From: Bacteroidales bacterium
GTDB lineage: Bacteria > Bacteroidota > Bacteroidia > Bacteroidales > Marinilabiliaceae
Direction of reading: 5' to 3'
Assembly: GCA_024401395.1 (NCBI GenBank)
Contig: JAKSLD010000009.1
Location: 1-64,000, forward strand
Length of the DNA: 64,000 bases
Numbering within the stretch: the first letter of the stretch is position 1; every line of letters starts with the position of its first letter. Below are positions 18,410 through 27,844 of the stretch, piece after piece. The notes under the pieces were generated by a model. It saw nothing but the letters and a program-made list of their open reading frames with translations, did not search any database and was not told where the DNA came from. A program made the position numbers and the translations under genes.

Positions 18410-19483
18410 ATGAAGGAAGTTGTTGCCATATTGATGTTTCTGTCATTTATCCCGACGGTAATAAATGCCCAGAGCCGTCGTGAACGTAAGGCTCCGGTCT
18501 ATTCGTATCAAGAAGGGTATGAATATTCGTTCAATAGAGAGCTAGACAACAACAAGGGAGTGCCTATGGCAAATCTCTACAGAGATGATATGCTGTATCA
18601 TTCAGAGTCGGCCTATATTACACCAAAAGACAGAGCCAATATATCCCTGCTGAAATACTCCCGACTGGGACTCGGTAAGGATTGGGAGCTATCCACCAAT
18701 ATTGCAGAAGACGTGTTCCGACCGATGGTAGGAGCCAAGTATCAGTGGGCGCAGTGGGGAAAGATGAACAAGGTGAATATCATTTCGTCATCTATGAGCC
18801 TGTCGACATTCTATCCAGGTCTGCGGATAGCCAAGAATTTAGAGATGGAAGATATAGTGGTTCCCCAGGAGCCCTTGAACCGTGTGAATGTCGTTTCGAC
18901 CTCTATAAAACCGTCGCCATTCGATCCTGATATGTGGATAGTACAGAAAGTAAATGTGAAAGAGACGACAGTTCCCAGAACGAAGATTGCTAAGGTTTTC
19001 GAGATAGGTCATGAATTGCTATATACACGAGTATGGTCGTCAGATCCGAACTGTTCGACAGGGAACCCATACGCAGCGCTGACAATAGGATTGGCGACTT
19101 ATTGGGGTGCCAATATGGCAGAAGCAGGTATGGCACAGATGCAACGTCACGTGTTGGCACAGAGGAGTCCGACATATACAAGGAGCGGATTCCGTATGCA
19201 TCTGAAATGCTGGGCTGACGGATATATCACGTCGTGGCTGACATTACATGGTGGCCTATTCGGGCAATTGGGCGTTGGCCTACATAAACCCGTTTCACTG
19301 GAAGGCAGGTTTGAGGCAGAAATGTTCCTGACTCCCAGGTTGTCAGTAACCTTGGGAGGCATTGGAAGCCTAGGTAGATTTGAGGGTATAAAGAACCTTG
19401 CGATGGGTTATCCGATGTTTGATTTGTCATTTTATTTCGGCAAAAAGCGCAGCATGTCAGGATTGTTTGACTTGAAATTATGA
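18410..19483 (+). CDS. Secreted protein, probable outer-membrane barrel, unknown family
   Basis: A 357-residue protein with a cleavable signal peptide (hydrophobic 3-20, ending NAQ). The mature part has alternating aromatic/hydrophobic residues ending in a Phe/Leu-rich C-terminal strand, as in outer-membrane barrels (SFYFGKKRSMSGLFDLKL). No family is recognised. The gene stands alone between prmA and the Kelch lipoprotein gene. Confidence 0.65.
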   Translation: MKEVVAILMFLSFIPTVINAQSRRERKAPVYSYQEGYEYSFNRELDNNKGVPMANLYRDDMLYHSESAYITPKDRANISLLKYSRLGLGKDWELSTNIAEDVFRPMVGAKYQWAQWGKMNKVNIISSSMSLSTFYPGLRIAKNLEMEDIVVPQEPLNRVNVVSTSIKPSPFDPDMWIVQKVNVKETTVPRTKIAKVFEIGHELLYTRVWSSDPNCSTGNPYAALTIGLATYWGANMAEAGMAQMQRHVLAQRSPTYTRSGFRMHLKCWADGYITSWLTLHGGLFGQLGVGLHKPVSLEGRFEAEMFLTPRLSVTLGGIGSLGRFEGIKNLAMGYPMFDLSFYFGKKRSMSGLFDLKL

Positions 19484-19544
19484 GCATTTGCAAAAAAAAA
19501 TGACACTTTTGTAGAAATATGCAGTTTGATTGATGGAAAGTTAG

Positions 19545-19552
19545 TAGCTTTG
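19545..19552 (+). promoter_or_regulatory. -7 box before the Kelch lipoprotein
   Basis: TAGCTTTG is an exact TAnnTTTG match. It lies inside the longer reading frame that opens at 19526, which supports translation from the ATG at 19589 instead. Confidence 0.55.
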
Positions 19553-19588
19553 TATCACGAAAATAAAATAAGATACAATAAACAGATT

Positions 19589-20836
19589 ATGGCAAAACAC
19601 TCAAAGTATTTCGCACTTCTAGCTATCCTGACTTTGGGAGCGGTGTGTTTTACGGCATGTGAGGACGAAGACAATGTACTCCTTATGGGAAACTGGGTTA
19701 ACTCGTATACCTATTTCCCTGGAACGCCACGTGGTGGTGCGGTTTGCTTCGTTATAGATAACAAGGCGTATGTAGGTACAGGCGCAAATACGAAAAATAC
19801 GGAAGACCGAGAGCGTTACTTGGATTTCTATTATGCTACACCTAATATCACTAGCAGTGAATTTTCAGCTAAAGTAAAGGGTTCTCTTACCTGGTCGGCT
19901 GAAGGAGCAGTAGCACCTATGCCAAAGGTGAATCGTGATGGACAGAATGTAGCACGTAATGGTGCTGTTGCTTTCGCACTTAATGGTAAGGGTTATGTAG
20001 GAACAGGTTACAATGGCCGTACATACCTCAAGGACTTCTGGGAGTATGATCCAGAGGCTAACAGCTGGACTCAGATTGATGATTATCCAGGAGATACTTG
20101 CCGTTATGCGGTGTCTTTCGTGATTCCTGGTAAGAGTATAAACAGTGATGGTACAGAGTCTATCAATACCCCTGATGGTAGAGATATGGCGTATGTAGGT
20201 TCAGGACAAGACTTCCTCTACATTCCAAAGAGCCACTTCTACTCATTTGACGGTAAGGAGTGGAAGCCAGTCAAATCTATAGGTCAGCCTCGTGCGCAGT
20301 CTGCTGCATTTGTAGCTGAGGGTTACAATGTAGAAGGCAAACTTCAGTTGTACGGATATGTAGTAGGAGGTACTCAGGGTGGTACTGCTTGTGATGGTTT
20401 CTATCGTTACAATGCAGTTACTGATGAGTGGGAAATCAGAAACCTTTTGAGAAATGCTACAGAGGGAGATTTCGATGATGACTATGTAAACTTAGCTTGC
20501 TATGGTCATACTGCGTTTATGATTGACAATCATGAGTTCCAAGGTCATAGAGGATACATCACAACTGGCTCAATCAAGGGCTCTGCAGGTAACTATACAT
20601 GGGAGTATGATCCATACCATGATTATTGGGTTCAGAAGTCTTCGTTCGAGGGTTACGCTCGTAAGTTCGCGGTATCGTTCACATTGAAGTTCCCATGGTA
20701 TGATGGTAAGGAGATTGATATTCCATTTGTAACAACAGGTGGAACAGGCGATATGGATGTGGTAGAAGGACGAGGTGAATTTTATAACGACACTTGGTTC
20801 TTCCGTCCATACGAGTCACAAGAGCCTCGAGACTAA
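19589..20836 (+). CDS. Kelch-repeat lipoprotein
   Basis: A 415-residue surface lipoprotein. I chose the ATG at 19589 because it gives a proper lipoprotein signal (MAKHSKYFALLAILTL, then FTAC) and lies after the -7 box; the frame is open further upstream. At least four Kelch-like blades are visible, each with a GYVGTG-type strand followed by an aromatic W or Y (KAYVGTG, KGYVGTG, MAYVGSG, RGYITTG). This gives a beta-propeller, probably on the outer membrane. The ligand is unknown. Confidence 0.75.
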   Translation: MAKHSKYFALLAILTLGAVCFTACEDEDNVLLMGNWVNSYTYFPGTPRGGAVCFVIDNKAYVGTGANTKNTEDRERYLDFYYATPNITSSEFSAKVKGSLTWSAEGAVAPMPKVNRDGQNVARNGAVAFALNGKGYVGTGYNGRTYLKDFWEYDPEANSWTQIDDYPGDTCRYAVSFVIPGKSINSDGTESINTPDGRDMAYVGSGQDFLYIPKSHFYSFDGKEWKPVKSIGQPRAQSAAFVAEGYNVEGKLQLYGYVVGGTQGGTACDGFYRYNAVTDEWEIRNLLRNATEGDFDDDYVNLACYGHTAFMIDNHEFQGHRGYITTGSIKGSAGNYTWEYDPYHDYWVQKSSFEGYARKFAVSFTLKFPWYDGKEIDIPFVTTGGTGDMDVVEGRGEFYNDTWFFRPYESQEPRD

Positions 20837-20856
20837 TTGAAATCAAGCTGTCCCCT

Positions 20857-20880
20857 TGAACAAGGGAGAGTTCTAGAATA
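20857..20880 (+). repeat. Partial copy of the dispersed GAACAAGGG motif (e)
   Basis: GAACAAGGGAGAGTTC downstream of the Kelch gene matches the right half of copies a and b, including the following TCTAG and ATATAG bases; the left A-run half is missing. Confidence 0.4.
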
Positions 20881-20890
20881 TAGAGAAACA

Positions 20891-20940
20891 AACCTCAGCA
20901 ATAGCGCGTTCCTTATGGGTGTGCAATGCTGAGGTTTTTA
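20891..20940 (+). terminator. Terminator after the Kelch gene
   Basis: Ten-base arms AACCTCAGCA (20891-20900) and TGCTGAGGTT (20927-20936) enclose a long loop and end in a T-run. Confidence 0.75.
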
Positions 20941-20953
20941 TATATGTATTGGT

Positions 20954-21784
20954 GTGAATTTTTTGACTAAGATAGAGAAGAAGCATATTTATCTGGCGCT
21001 AGGGATTATTGCTGTTATAGTCCTAGTAGAGAGTGTGACCTTTGGAGTCTCTGTGGCATTAGGAAAAGGTGCCAATATGGACACATACGTTCGCGTTATG
21101 TCGTGGACTATGGAGATATTAGGAGTGCTGATGGTGTTCATGGTATATTTCTTCAGAGAGAAAGACGAGAAATCGCAGAAGAGAGAGATAGACTTGACAC
21201 ATCAGAATATAGAATTTGAGATGAAATTCCTTAAATCTCAGATTAATCCGCACTTTCTTTTCAATGCATTGAATAATATATATGCGCTGTCGGTCATAAA
21301 GAATGAAAGGACACCAGAAATGATATTGAAGCTTTCGGATATGCTTCGATATACATTGTATGGTTCAGAAAATAAGAAAGTCAAGGTAGGAAAAGAGATA
21401 GAGTATATTCAGAATTTCATAGAGTTTCAGAAACTCAAGATGGATTCGGAGCCTAATATTACTATAGATACCTCCAATTGCAATAACGAGCTCCTGATAG
21501 AGCCGATGCTGATTATTCCTTTTATAGAGAATAGTTTCAAGCATGGAAATATTGACAATCCGAAGAAAGGGTGGCTTCAGATGGAGATAAAGACATTAGG
21601 ACCGATACTTATCTTCCAAGTGAAAAATTCCTTGCCTACGATAGCAATCAATAAAGATGTGGTAGGCGGTATTGGAGTTGAGAATGTGCGAAAGCGTCTT
21701 GACATACTATACCCCGACAGGTATGAGCTAGAAATCAAGACGACAGAAAGTGCATTTACAGTTTATATGAAGATTGATACTTAA
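20954..21784 (+). CDS. LytS-type sensor histidine kinase
   Basis: A 276-residue membrane histidine kinase of the LytS/HPK7 class. Two membrane segments lie at about 12-38 and 48-70, a short coiled linker follows, and the kinase core has QINPHFLFNALNNIY (phospho-acceptor His) near 96, IPFIENSFKHG (N box) near 196 and GGIGVENVRKRL (G box) near 238. It starts at GTG 20954; no ATG gives a better N-terminus. The response regulator gene follows after 17 bases. The periplasmic loop is very short, so the signal is probably sensed in the membrane. Confidence 0.88.
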   Translation: MNFLTKIEKKHIYLALGIIAVIVLVESVTFGVSVALGKGANMDTYVRVMSWTMEILGVLMVFMVYFFREKDEKSQKREIDLTHQNIEFEMKFLKSQINPHFLFNALNNIYALSVIKNERTPEMILKLSDMLRYTLYGSENKKVKVGKEIEYIQNFIEFQKLKMDSEPNITIDTSNCNNELLIEPMLIIPFIENSFKHGNIDNPKKGWLQMEIKTLGPILIFQVKNSLPTIAINKDVVGGIGVENVRKRLDILYPDRYELEIKTTESAFTVYMKIDT

Positions 21785-21801
21785 AACGAGGAGATATATT
21801 T

Positions 21802-22602
21802 ATGTTACGTTGTATTATAGTTGATGATGAATTCCCTGCAAGAATATTGTTGAAGGAATTTATAGAGAAAGTTCCCACGTTGGAACTGATAGGAAGCTAC
21901 AAGAGCGGACTAGAGGCATTGCCTGTGGTTCAGGCTGGAGGGGTTGACCTTATGTTCCTTGATATTCAGATGCCAGATATTACGGGAGTCAATTTTCTCA
22001 AGATGCTTTCGGTGCAGAAGCCATTAGTGGTATTTACGACAGCCTATTCAGAGTATGCCATTGAGAGCTATCAGCTAGATGTGCTTGATTATCTGCTCAA
22101 GCCATTCTCGTTTGACAGGTTCATGCAGTCGGTAAGTAAGGCAATGCAAAGAATCTCGCAGAGAGAAGCAGTGGCGGCATCGGCTCAGAATCAGGCATCG
22201 GCTATGGCGACCAAGCAAGCAGAATCGGCAGGAGAAGAAGACAATACAGCATCCTTGCAAGGAGAGGTGTCGCATAATGCTGGTGTAATGTTGGTGAAAG
22301 CCGACCATAAAATAATTCGTGTAAGGCACGATGAGATATTATATATTGAGGGATTACGAGAATATATCACTATATTTACCATTACAGGCGAGAGGTATAT
22401 CACACTAGAGAGCCTCAGAAACTTGGAAGAGACTATGCCGGCAAGTGAGTTTATGCGAGTGCATAAGTCGTATATTGTCAGAATCGACAAGATACGAGCG
22501 CTGTATGGCAATCAGATCAAGGTAGAGGGAGTGAACGAGTATTTACCTATAGGTAAATCATATAAAGATATTGTACAATCTAAATTATTCGAACAGAACT
22601 AA
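21802..22602 (+). CDS. LytTR-family response regulator
   Basis: A 266-residue regulator. The receiver domain (1-120) has IIVDDE at its start, the phospho-acceptor Asp in MFLDIQMPD near 55 and the conserved Lys in LLKPF near 106. An Ala/Gln-rich linker (125-165) leads to a LytTR DNA-binding domain (170-264). It is the partner of the kinase directly upstream. The next gene, a lytic transglycosylase, begins 8 bases downstream and is likely co-transcribed, hinting at cell-wall control. Confidence 0.9.
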   Translation: MLRCIIVDDEFPARILLKEFIEKVPTLELIGSYKSGLEALPVVQAGGVDLMFLDIQMPDITGVNFLKMLSVQKPLVVFTTAYSEYAIESYQLDVLDYLLKPFSFDRFMQSVSKAMQRISQREAVAASAQNQASAMATKQAESAGEEDNTASLQGEVSHNAGVMLVKADHKIIRVRHDEILYIEGLREYITIFTITGERYITLESLRNLEETMPASEFMRVHKSYIVRIDKIRALYGNQIKVEGVNEYLPIGKSYKDIVQSKLFEQN

Positions 22603-22610
22603 CGTAAGTA

Positions 22611-23990
22611 ATGAAACTAAGAGATATAGCTTTTTTGCTCTTGGCGAGTGTGACAACAGTGAGAGTCTGGGCGCAAGAAGAGGCTCCAGACAGCACTGCG
22701 ATGATAGGTATTGCTATTGACGAAGATATGTCGGCTGCTGATGACAGCTTGATGTACGATATGGCAGAGGCGCAGAATCAGTTAGACAGCATGCTGACAG
22801 TATGGTACCAGAGCCACAGTCAGCTAATGTCGGCTACCAATGACCTGGTGCCAGATACTTTAGCGATGGCAGATACACTGATAGATGGTATAGCAGATGA
22901 GGTATTTATCAATAGATTGCAGGCATTGCAGTCACCTATTCTGATGAATTTCAACAGTCAGGTAAAGCGCTTCATCGAACTATATGTCGTCAAGCGCAGA
23001 GAGCAAGTGTCTCGTATGTTAGGGTTGTCGAGGTATTACTTCCCTATGTTTGAGGAGATGCTAGATGCCAATGATTTGCCATTAGAGTTGAAATATCTAC
23101 CTATAATAGAGAGTGCGCTCAATCCGAGAGCATTATCGAGAGTGGGAGCATCGGGCCTATGGCAGTTCATGTATTATACAGGAAAGAGATACGGGTGTGA
23201 GGTTACATCGTATGTCGATGAGCGTCGAGATCCGTATAAGGCATCATTGGCAGCAGCTAAGTTTCTGAAAGAGCTGTATGCGATATACGGAGACTGGCAT
23301 CTAGCCATTGCGGCATACAACTGCGGTCCGGGTAATGTGAGAAGAGCCATTGCCAGGAGTGGTGGCAAGCGAGATTTCTGGCAGATATATTACCATTTGC
23401 CAAGAGAGACGAGAGGCTATGTGCCAGCGTTTATTGCGGCAGCCTATGCGATGAACTATGCCAGCGAGCACCAGATAGCGCCTACACCGAGTATTCTGCC
23501 ACCTGTAGCAGATACGGTCATGGTAGTAAAGCCATTGAATCTGGCGCAAGTATCCAATGTGCTGAATCTTAGTCTTGATGTCATAAGAGAGTTGAATCCA
23601 CAGTACAAGCACGATATTATTCCTGCGATAGAAGGTAAGAAACAATATGCATTGCGACTGCCAGTAGAGAAGACATTCTCGTTTGTGCAGCAAGAAGATT
23701 CGGTGTATGCCTTCAACAGGGAGAAATATTTCCCAGACAATAAGATAGTAGCGGTATCAGAGGCAACGTTTGCCGGTACTATTCCGGCGAACAGTGTTCA
23801 TTTCCTATATACGGTAAAGGAAGGCGATGTCCCTGGAGCCATTGCGAGCAAGTTCGGAGTGAGATTGGCTGACCTTAAGTATTGGAATAACATGAGGAGG
23901 AACATAATCCGCGTAGGGCAGAAGATGCATATTTACGTGCCCAAGGCAAAGGCAGATAAATATGATGGTATGGCTACGCGAGCAAAGTGA
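22611..23990 (+). CDS. Membrane-bound lytic murein transglycosylase with LysM (MltD-like)
   Basis: A 459-residue periplasmic protein with a signal peptide ending WAQ. The SLT domain spans about 150-290 (catalytic Glu in PIIESALNP, then GASGLWQFM and YNCGPGNVRRA). Two LysM-like regions follow: one around 300-345 and a clearer C-terminal one at about 402-447 (YTVKEGDVPGAIASKF). It cleaves peptidoglycan glycan strands to 1,6-anhydro ends. It is linked to the LytS/LytTR pair. Confidence 0.88.
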   Translation: MKLRDIAFLLLASVTTVRVWAQEEAPDSTAMIGIAIDEDMSAADDSLMYDMAEAQNQLDSMLTVWYQSHSQLMSATNDLVPDTLAMADTLIDGIADEVFINRLQALQSPILMNFNSQVKRFIELYVVKRREQVSRMLGLSRYYFPMFEEMLDANDLPLELKYLPIIESALNPRALSRVGASGLWQFMYYTGKRYGCEVTSYVDERRDPYKASLAAAKFLKELYAIYGDWHLAIAAYNCGPGNVRRAIARSGGKRDFWQIYYHLPRETRGYVPAFIAAAYAMNYASEHQIAPTPSILPPVADTVMVVKPLNLAQVSNVLNLSLDVIRELNPQYKHDIIPAIEGKKQYALRLPVEKTFSFVQQEDSVYAFNREKYFPDNKIVAVSEATFAGTIPANSVHFLYTVKEGDVPGAIASKFGVRLADLKYWNNMRRNIIRVGQKMHIYVPKAKADKYDGMATRAK

Positions 23991-24015
23991 TGTAGGAACT
24001 TAAAAACATACAACT

Positions 24016-25386
24016 ATGAAAGCGGTGTGGCGAATGATAATGATGAAGGTGAAGCATCTGTTTCGCCTGAATGATGATGCCGAGAGTGAAGAAGAGGTCA
24101 TTTCCGGTATCAGGGCTGGAGTGGAGTTCAGGGGCGCGAGACTCTGGATTCTTATCATTGCGGTATTTGTTGCATCATTAGGACTGAATACCAATTCGGC
24201 AGCCGTAATCATAGGAGCGATGCTCATTTCTCCACTTATGGGACCTATTATCGGTATAGGATTAGGTCTAGGCATATATGATTTTGAGTTGCTGAGGAAG
24301 AGTGTGAGAAACTATGTCGTCACGGCATTATTCAGTATAGTCACGGCCACAATATATTTCCTTATCTCGCCATATTCAGAAGCGCGTAGTGAGTTGCTGG
24401 CGCGTACGGCGCCCACCATATATGACGTATTGATAGCCCTCTGTGGAGGTATGGCAGGCATTATTGCATTAGGCAGCAAGAGTCAGAAATGGGGAAATGT
24501 GATACCTGGAGTAGCTATTGCTACGGCCCTGATGCCACCACTGTGTACGGTAGGCTATGGTATCTCGACAGGAATCTGGAGTTATGCGGCAGGAGCGTTA
24601 TACCTGTTTGTCATAAATACGATATTCATTGTAGTTGCTACATTCATAGGTTCGACCTTTATAATGCACTTTCGCAAGCGCACATTTGTCGACAGGGCGA
24701 AAGAGGTGAGAGTCAGGCGTATATCGACATCGATAATAGTAGCCACCATTATTCCATCGGTTATATTGACGGTCGGCATGGTTCGGAATAGCTATTTTGA
24801 TCAGAAAGTCAATAGATTCATACAGCAAGAATTGTATTTTCCTAAGACACATATTGTTTCGTACAAGAGCGACTACAATAAAAAGACATTTGATGTTGTG
24901 ATGATAGGTGCTGTTGTTGATTCGCTCCAGTTGCGTGTGGCACAAGAGAAGATGCCATTTTATGGGCTTGAAGATGTAGAAATGCAAGTTGTGCAAGCTT
25001 CGTTAGATGCTGATGAAAGCGATATGATGGAGAAGCTGCGTACAGACAGGGTAGCGATAAGGCACGACGAAGAGATTATTGTCGGGCAGCAAAAGCAGAT
25101 AGCCGAATTAGAAGAGCGTCTGTCCAGATACAGTCGTGCCGAAACTATGTCGGGCGAAGTGTATGACGAGTTAAGGCTACTATATCCACAAGTAGAAGAA
25201 GTGCTGATAGCCAAGGGTATGACGACCCGAGGGGGAGCTGAGGCAGAGAAGAAAACAGTTGAGCAAGTTGTTGCGCTATTGATTATTTCCGGCGACATGA
25301 ACGAAGAAGAATCGGAAAGGATGAAGAACTGGCTCATACTACGTTCCCGCATAGATGATTTGCGAGTAGAGATTATGCGGCGTTAA
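24016..25386 (+). CDS. DUF389 family membrane protein
   Basis: A 456-residue protein of the DUF389/TIGR00341 family. About six membrane helices span residues 40-265, including the signature NSAAVIIGAMLISPLMGPI, and a long cytosolic coiled region fills 270-456. The function is not established. It begins 25 bases after mltD and may be the last gene of that transcript. Confidence 0.8.
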   Translation: MKAVWRMIMMKVKHLFRLNDDAESEEEVISGIRAGVEFRGARLWILIIAVFVASLGLNTNSAAVIIGAMLISPLMGPIIGIGLGLGIYDFELLRKSVRNYVVTALFSIVTATIYFLISPYSEARSELLARTAPTIYDVLIALCGGMAGIIALGSKSQKWGNVIPGVAIATALMPPLCTVGYGISTGIWSYAAGALYLFVINTIFIVVATFIGSTFIMHFRKRTFVDRAKEVRVRRISTSIIVATIIPSVILTVGMVRNSYFDQKVNRFIQQELYFPKTHIVSYKSDYNKKTFDVVMIGAVVDSLQLRVAQEKMPFYGLEDVEMQVVQASLDADESDMMEKLRTDRVAIRHDEEIIVGQQKQIAELEERLSRYSRAETMSGEVYDELRLLYPQVEEVLIAKGMTTRGGAEAEKKTVEQVVALLIISGDMNEEESERMKNWLILRSRIDDLRVEIMRR

Positions 25387-25589
25387 ATAGCTGAGTCTAG
25401 ACTTCAGTAAATCCTATAACCCATTCGTTTTTTGCTAAACAACCATAGAAATAAGAAAGAATAAAAAGAGATATTAAAGAGACTTATTCCTGAATCCGGA
25501 TAGATTTTCCTGGCTAATGTTGCTCTTGTATTGGATTTGCTAAGATAATCAGAAGATAACCTTAGTTAGGTAACAAACCTCAAAGTTAT

Positions 25590-25632
25590 GTCTGTATTAA
25601 GGCTGTATTAAGAGAGCGTTAAGAGAGATATA
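25590..25632 (+). repeat. 11-bp-period intergenic repeat, copy 2
   Basis: TCTGTATTAA, a second TGTATTAAG, then AGAGAGCGTT and AAGAGAGATATAAG. It lies in the 25387-25702 gap, which otherwise shows no gene or structure I can support. Confidence 0.65.
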
Positions 25633-25699
25633 AGCAAATGTTAGAGGAAAGTTATCTAAAGAATATTTGTTATAGAGACCAAAAGGTCAAGGGGCGAAA

Positions 25700-25722
25700 G
25701 GGCCCCTGTGCTTGCAGGGGCT
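25700..25722 (-). terminator. Hairpin at the end of the YitT gene
   Basis: CCCCTG (25703-25708) and CAGGGG (25715-25720) form a GC-rich hairpin directly abutting the YitT stop codon. The T-run is poor, so termination strength is uncertain. Confidence 0.5.
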
Positions 25723-26587
25723 AATCGTGAGGGCGGACGTAGAAGTTGCCAGCTATCTTTTCTGTACGGATAGTATTGATGAAAGCATCTGGGTCGGCCT
25801 TTTTGATATTGCGGACGACTTTCATGTATTCATCCTTAGAAACTACAGAGTAGACTATTGTCCTCTCCTGGTTACCGAAGGCACCCTTAGCATCGATGAG
25901 AGTAGCACCGTGGTTGCTCTGCTGGAAAATTACATCGTACACCACTTTAGGCTTAGAAGTAACGATGAAGAGAGTCTCCTGCTGATATTTCTTGTAGAGC
26001 ATGTGGAGCACCTGAGTAGATGCGAATTGGAAGATGATAGAATACAGAGCCTTGTCCCAGCCAAACGAGAGACCCGCTGCTGAGAGGATGACGATATTAA
26101 GACCCAGAACGATGTTCCAAGAATCCACATTCTTTTTCTCCGACAAATAGATAGCGATGAAATCGGTGCCACCCGAAGTAGCATTTACCCACAAGCAGAG
26201 GCTTATGGCCGTACCATTGATGAGACCGCCGAAGATACTAATCAGCAGAGTATCGTAAGTGATGGCATAAGCCGGGAGGAGGTCGGTAAAGATACCAGTG
26301 AGGAAAATCATCAAAACCGAGTAGAGCGTGAACTTATGGCCGATATATCTGAACCCTATATATATAGGTATAGCATTCAGCAAAAGATTGATGATGGTAT
26401 ATGGAGGCTCGAAATCGAACAAGAGGAGCGACAATCTCTGGATGAGGATAGTTAGACCCGTAGCGCCACCAGGGTACAAGCCACCCGTGCGAACAAAAGT
26501 CTGGATGTTAGCAGCCATCAATAAGGCGGCTAAAGTTATGACGCCGATACGGCGTATCTCTTTGATTAGTTTGTTGTCTGTTGTCAT
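25721..26587 (-). CDS. YitT family membrane protein (DUF161/DUF2179)
   Basis: A 288-residue protein with about five membrane helices in the first 190 residues (signature GGLYPGGATGLTILIQ and INLLLNAIPIYIGF) and a soluble DUF2179 domain at the C-terminus. Function is not established; transport has been proposed for the family. The frame is open to a TTG at 26611, but that codon lies inside the -7 box, so I place the start at the ATG at 26587. Confidence 0.85.
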   Translation of the reverse strand: MTTDNKLIKEIRRIGVITLAALLMAANIQTFVRTGGLYPGGATGLTILIQRLSLLLFDFEPPYTIINLLLNAIPIYIGFRYIGHKFTLYSVLMIFLTGIFTDLLPAYAITYDTLLISIFGGLINGTAISLCLWVNATSGGTDFIAIYLSEKKNVDSWNIVLGLNIVILSAAGLSFGWDKALYSIIFQFASTQVLHMLYKKYQQETLFIVTSKPKVVYDVIFQQSNHGATLIDAKGAFGNQERTIVYSVVSKDEYMKVVRNIKKADPDAFINTIRTEKIAGNFYVRPHD

Positions 26588-26608
26588 GGTATATTCAAAA
26601 AAGTGGTG

Positions 26609-26616
26609 CAAAATTA
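26609..26616 (-). promoter_or_regulatory. -7 box of the YitT gene
   Basis: On the minus strand TAATTTTG, an exact TAnnTTTG match 21 bases before the chosen ATG. Confidence 0.55.
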
Positions 26617-26706
26617 ATAGATTCGATGAAATAATTGATAATTTGCGTACGTGTGAAGTAAAGTTCAGTTGTCATACTATAAAAGGGTATAAAAAAGTCT
26701 ATTAAG

Positions 26707-26889
26707 ATGGAGTTTATCTTTCAGTTTTTTGCGCAGTTATTTTCAGAGTCGGAGCTAATGGGCAGCATCGACAATGAGATTGTGAATGCACAAGAAGATG
26801 CTATTGTTGAGCAGCAAGAGAAGATAGAAGAGCAGGAGTCGGCAGAGCCTGGTCTCATGAATATCTTTGAGATGGTAAATTTCCATTAG
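26707..26889 (+). CDS. Possible 60-residue acidic small protein
   Basis: Short frame with an amphipathic start (MEFIFQFFAQLF) and an acidic Glu/Gln-rich middle, unlike random translation of this region. Its stop is 2 bases before the -7 box of the FecR gene. No recognised family and no clear promoter. It occupies the position where a sigma factor gene would be expected ahead of FecR. Confidence 0.3.
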   Translation: MEFIFQFFAQLFSESELMGSIDNEIVNAQEDAIVEQQEKIEEQESAEPGLMNIFEMVNFH

Positions 26890-26891
26890 AA

Positions 26892-26899
26892 TATATTTG
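26892..26899 (+). promoter_or_regulatory. -7 box of the FecR/TonB operon
   Basis: TATATTTG, an exact TAnnTTTG match 17 bases before the GTG start of the FecR-family gene. Confidence 0.5.
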
Positions 26900-26916
26900 C
26901 AACCTAATTAAGAACA

Positions 26917-27813
26917 GTGAAGAAATCGATTGACATAGATCAGATTAGTCCTGCAGATCTGAAAGTGCTTGCTGAGATCAAGAAGCGAAAAGAAGATGTG
27001 TGGGGCAATATCTGCAAGCAGACCTGCATAGACGTCAACAGTCCTAAGACCGTGGTCATGCCAAAGAGGCATTGGGGCTGGAGTGCGGGTATTGCGGCTG
27101 CATTGGCAGCAGTGCTGGCGCTTGGAGTGTTCGTATTTGTCCAGTCGCCGAAGATTGACACGGTGGAGAAATGTTCGCACTCCTTTGCGGCTACGAACGA
27201 CAGATCGGTCGGTATGCTAGAAGATGCTTCAGTAGTCTGTCTGGCACAAGGAACGGCTTTCGGGTATGAATTTACGGAAGATGAGAGAATTGTGGTCATG
27301 AAGGGATTGGCGAGCTTTGATGTAAAGAGAGATGAAAACAGACCATTCATAGTACGTCTACAAGACAGAGGCGCGGAAATCACAGTATTAGGAACAAGTT
27401 TCGTAGTAGAGAATGTTGATGGCAGAGACAAATGCGGAGTGAGGGTGAAGAGTGGAAATGTGAGATTGACTACACCATTAGAGACGGTAGACCTGAAGTA
27501 TGGAGAGCGAGCCATCGTAAGCGGTACGGCCATAGAAAAGCGAGCAATCAGAGAGACGGCGAATGGAGACTGGGCAGCAGACAAGCTAGATTTGAGGGGA
27601 GCAACCTTGGGAGAGGTTGTGGATGAGCTGATGTCGCTTTATCCAGAAATCAAGAGAGTCAAGGATAGTGAGAATCTGGTTGAAGAGAAGAGAGATATAC
27701 TTGTCACATCGAAATTTGAGAAAGAGACGATGGACAAAGTATTGAAAGAATTATCCCTTCACTATGGAATAAAGATAGAATTTGATGGTGAGAGTCTGAT
27801 ATTATCTCGTTAA
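26917..27813 (+). CDS. FecR-family anti-sigma factor
   Basis: A 298-residue inner-membrane protein with a short cytosolic N-terminus, one membrane helix at about 52-71, a periplasmic FecR domain (about 90-195, with DASVVCLAQGTAF and VLGTSFVVENV) and a C-terminal DUF4974/STN-like domain (210-298). Such proteins bind an ECF sigma factor and release it when the cognate TonB receptor is occupied. The start is GTG. Oddly, no sigma gene is next to it; the nearest is at 36183-36752 in the mirrored locus. The TonB receptor gene follows 31 bases downstream. Confidence 0.82.
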   Translation: MKKSIDIDQISPADLKVLAEIKKRKEDVWGNICKQTCIDVNSPKTVVMPKRHWGWSAGIAAALAAVLALGVFVFVQSPKIDTVEKCSHSFAATNDRSVGMLEDASVVCLAQGTAFGYEFTEDERIVVMKGLASFDVKRDENRPFIVRLQDRGAEITVLGTSFVVENVDGRDKCGVRVKSGNVRLTTPLETVDLKYGERAIVSGTAIEKRAIRETANGDWAADKLDLRGATLGEVVDELMSLYPEIKRVKDSENLVEEKRDILVTSKFEKETMDKVLKELSLHYGIKIEFDGESLILSR

Positions 27814-27844
27814 ATTTGCATAGGGCAAATGCTAACAAGACTCA

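Noticed and set aside
19526-19588. Longer start for the Kelch lipoprotein
   Set aside because: It covers the -7 box and would bury the lipoprotein signal.
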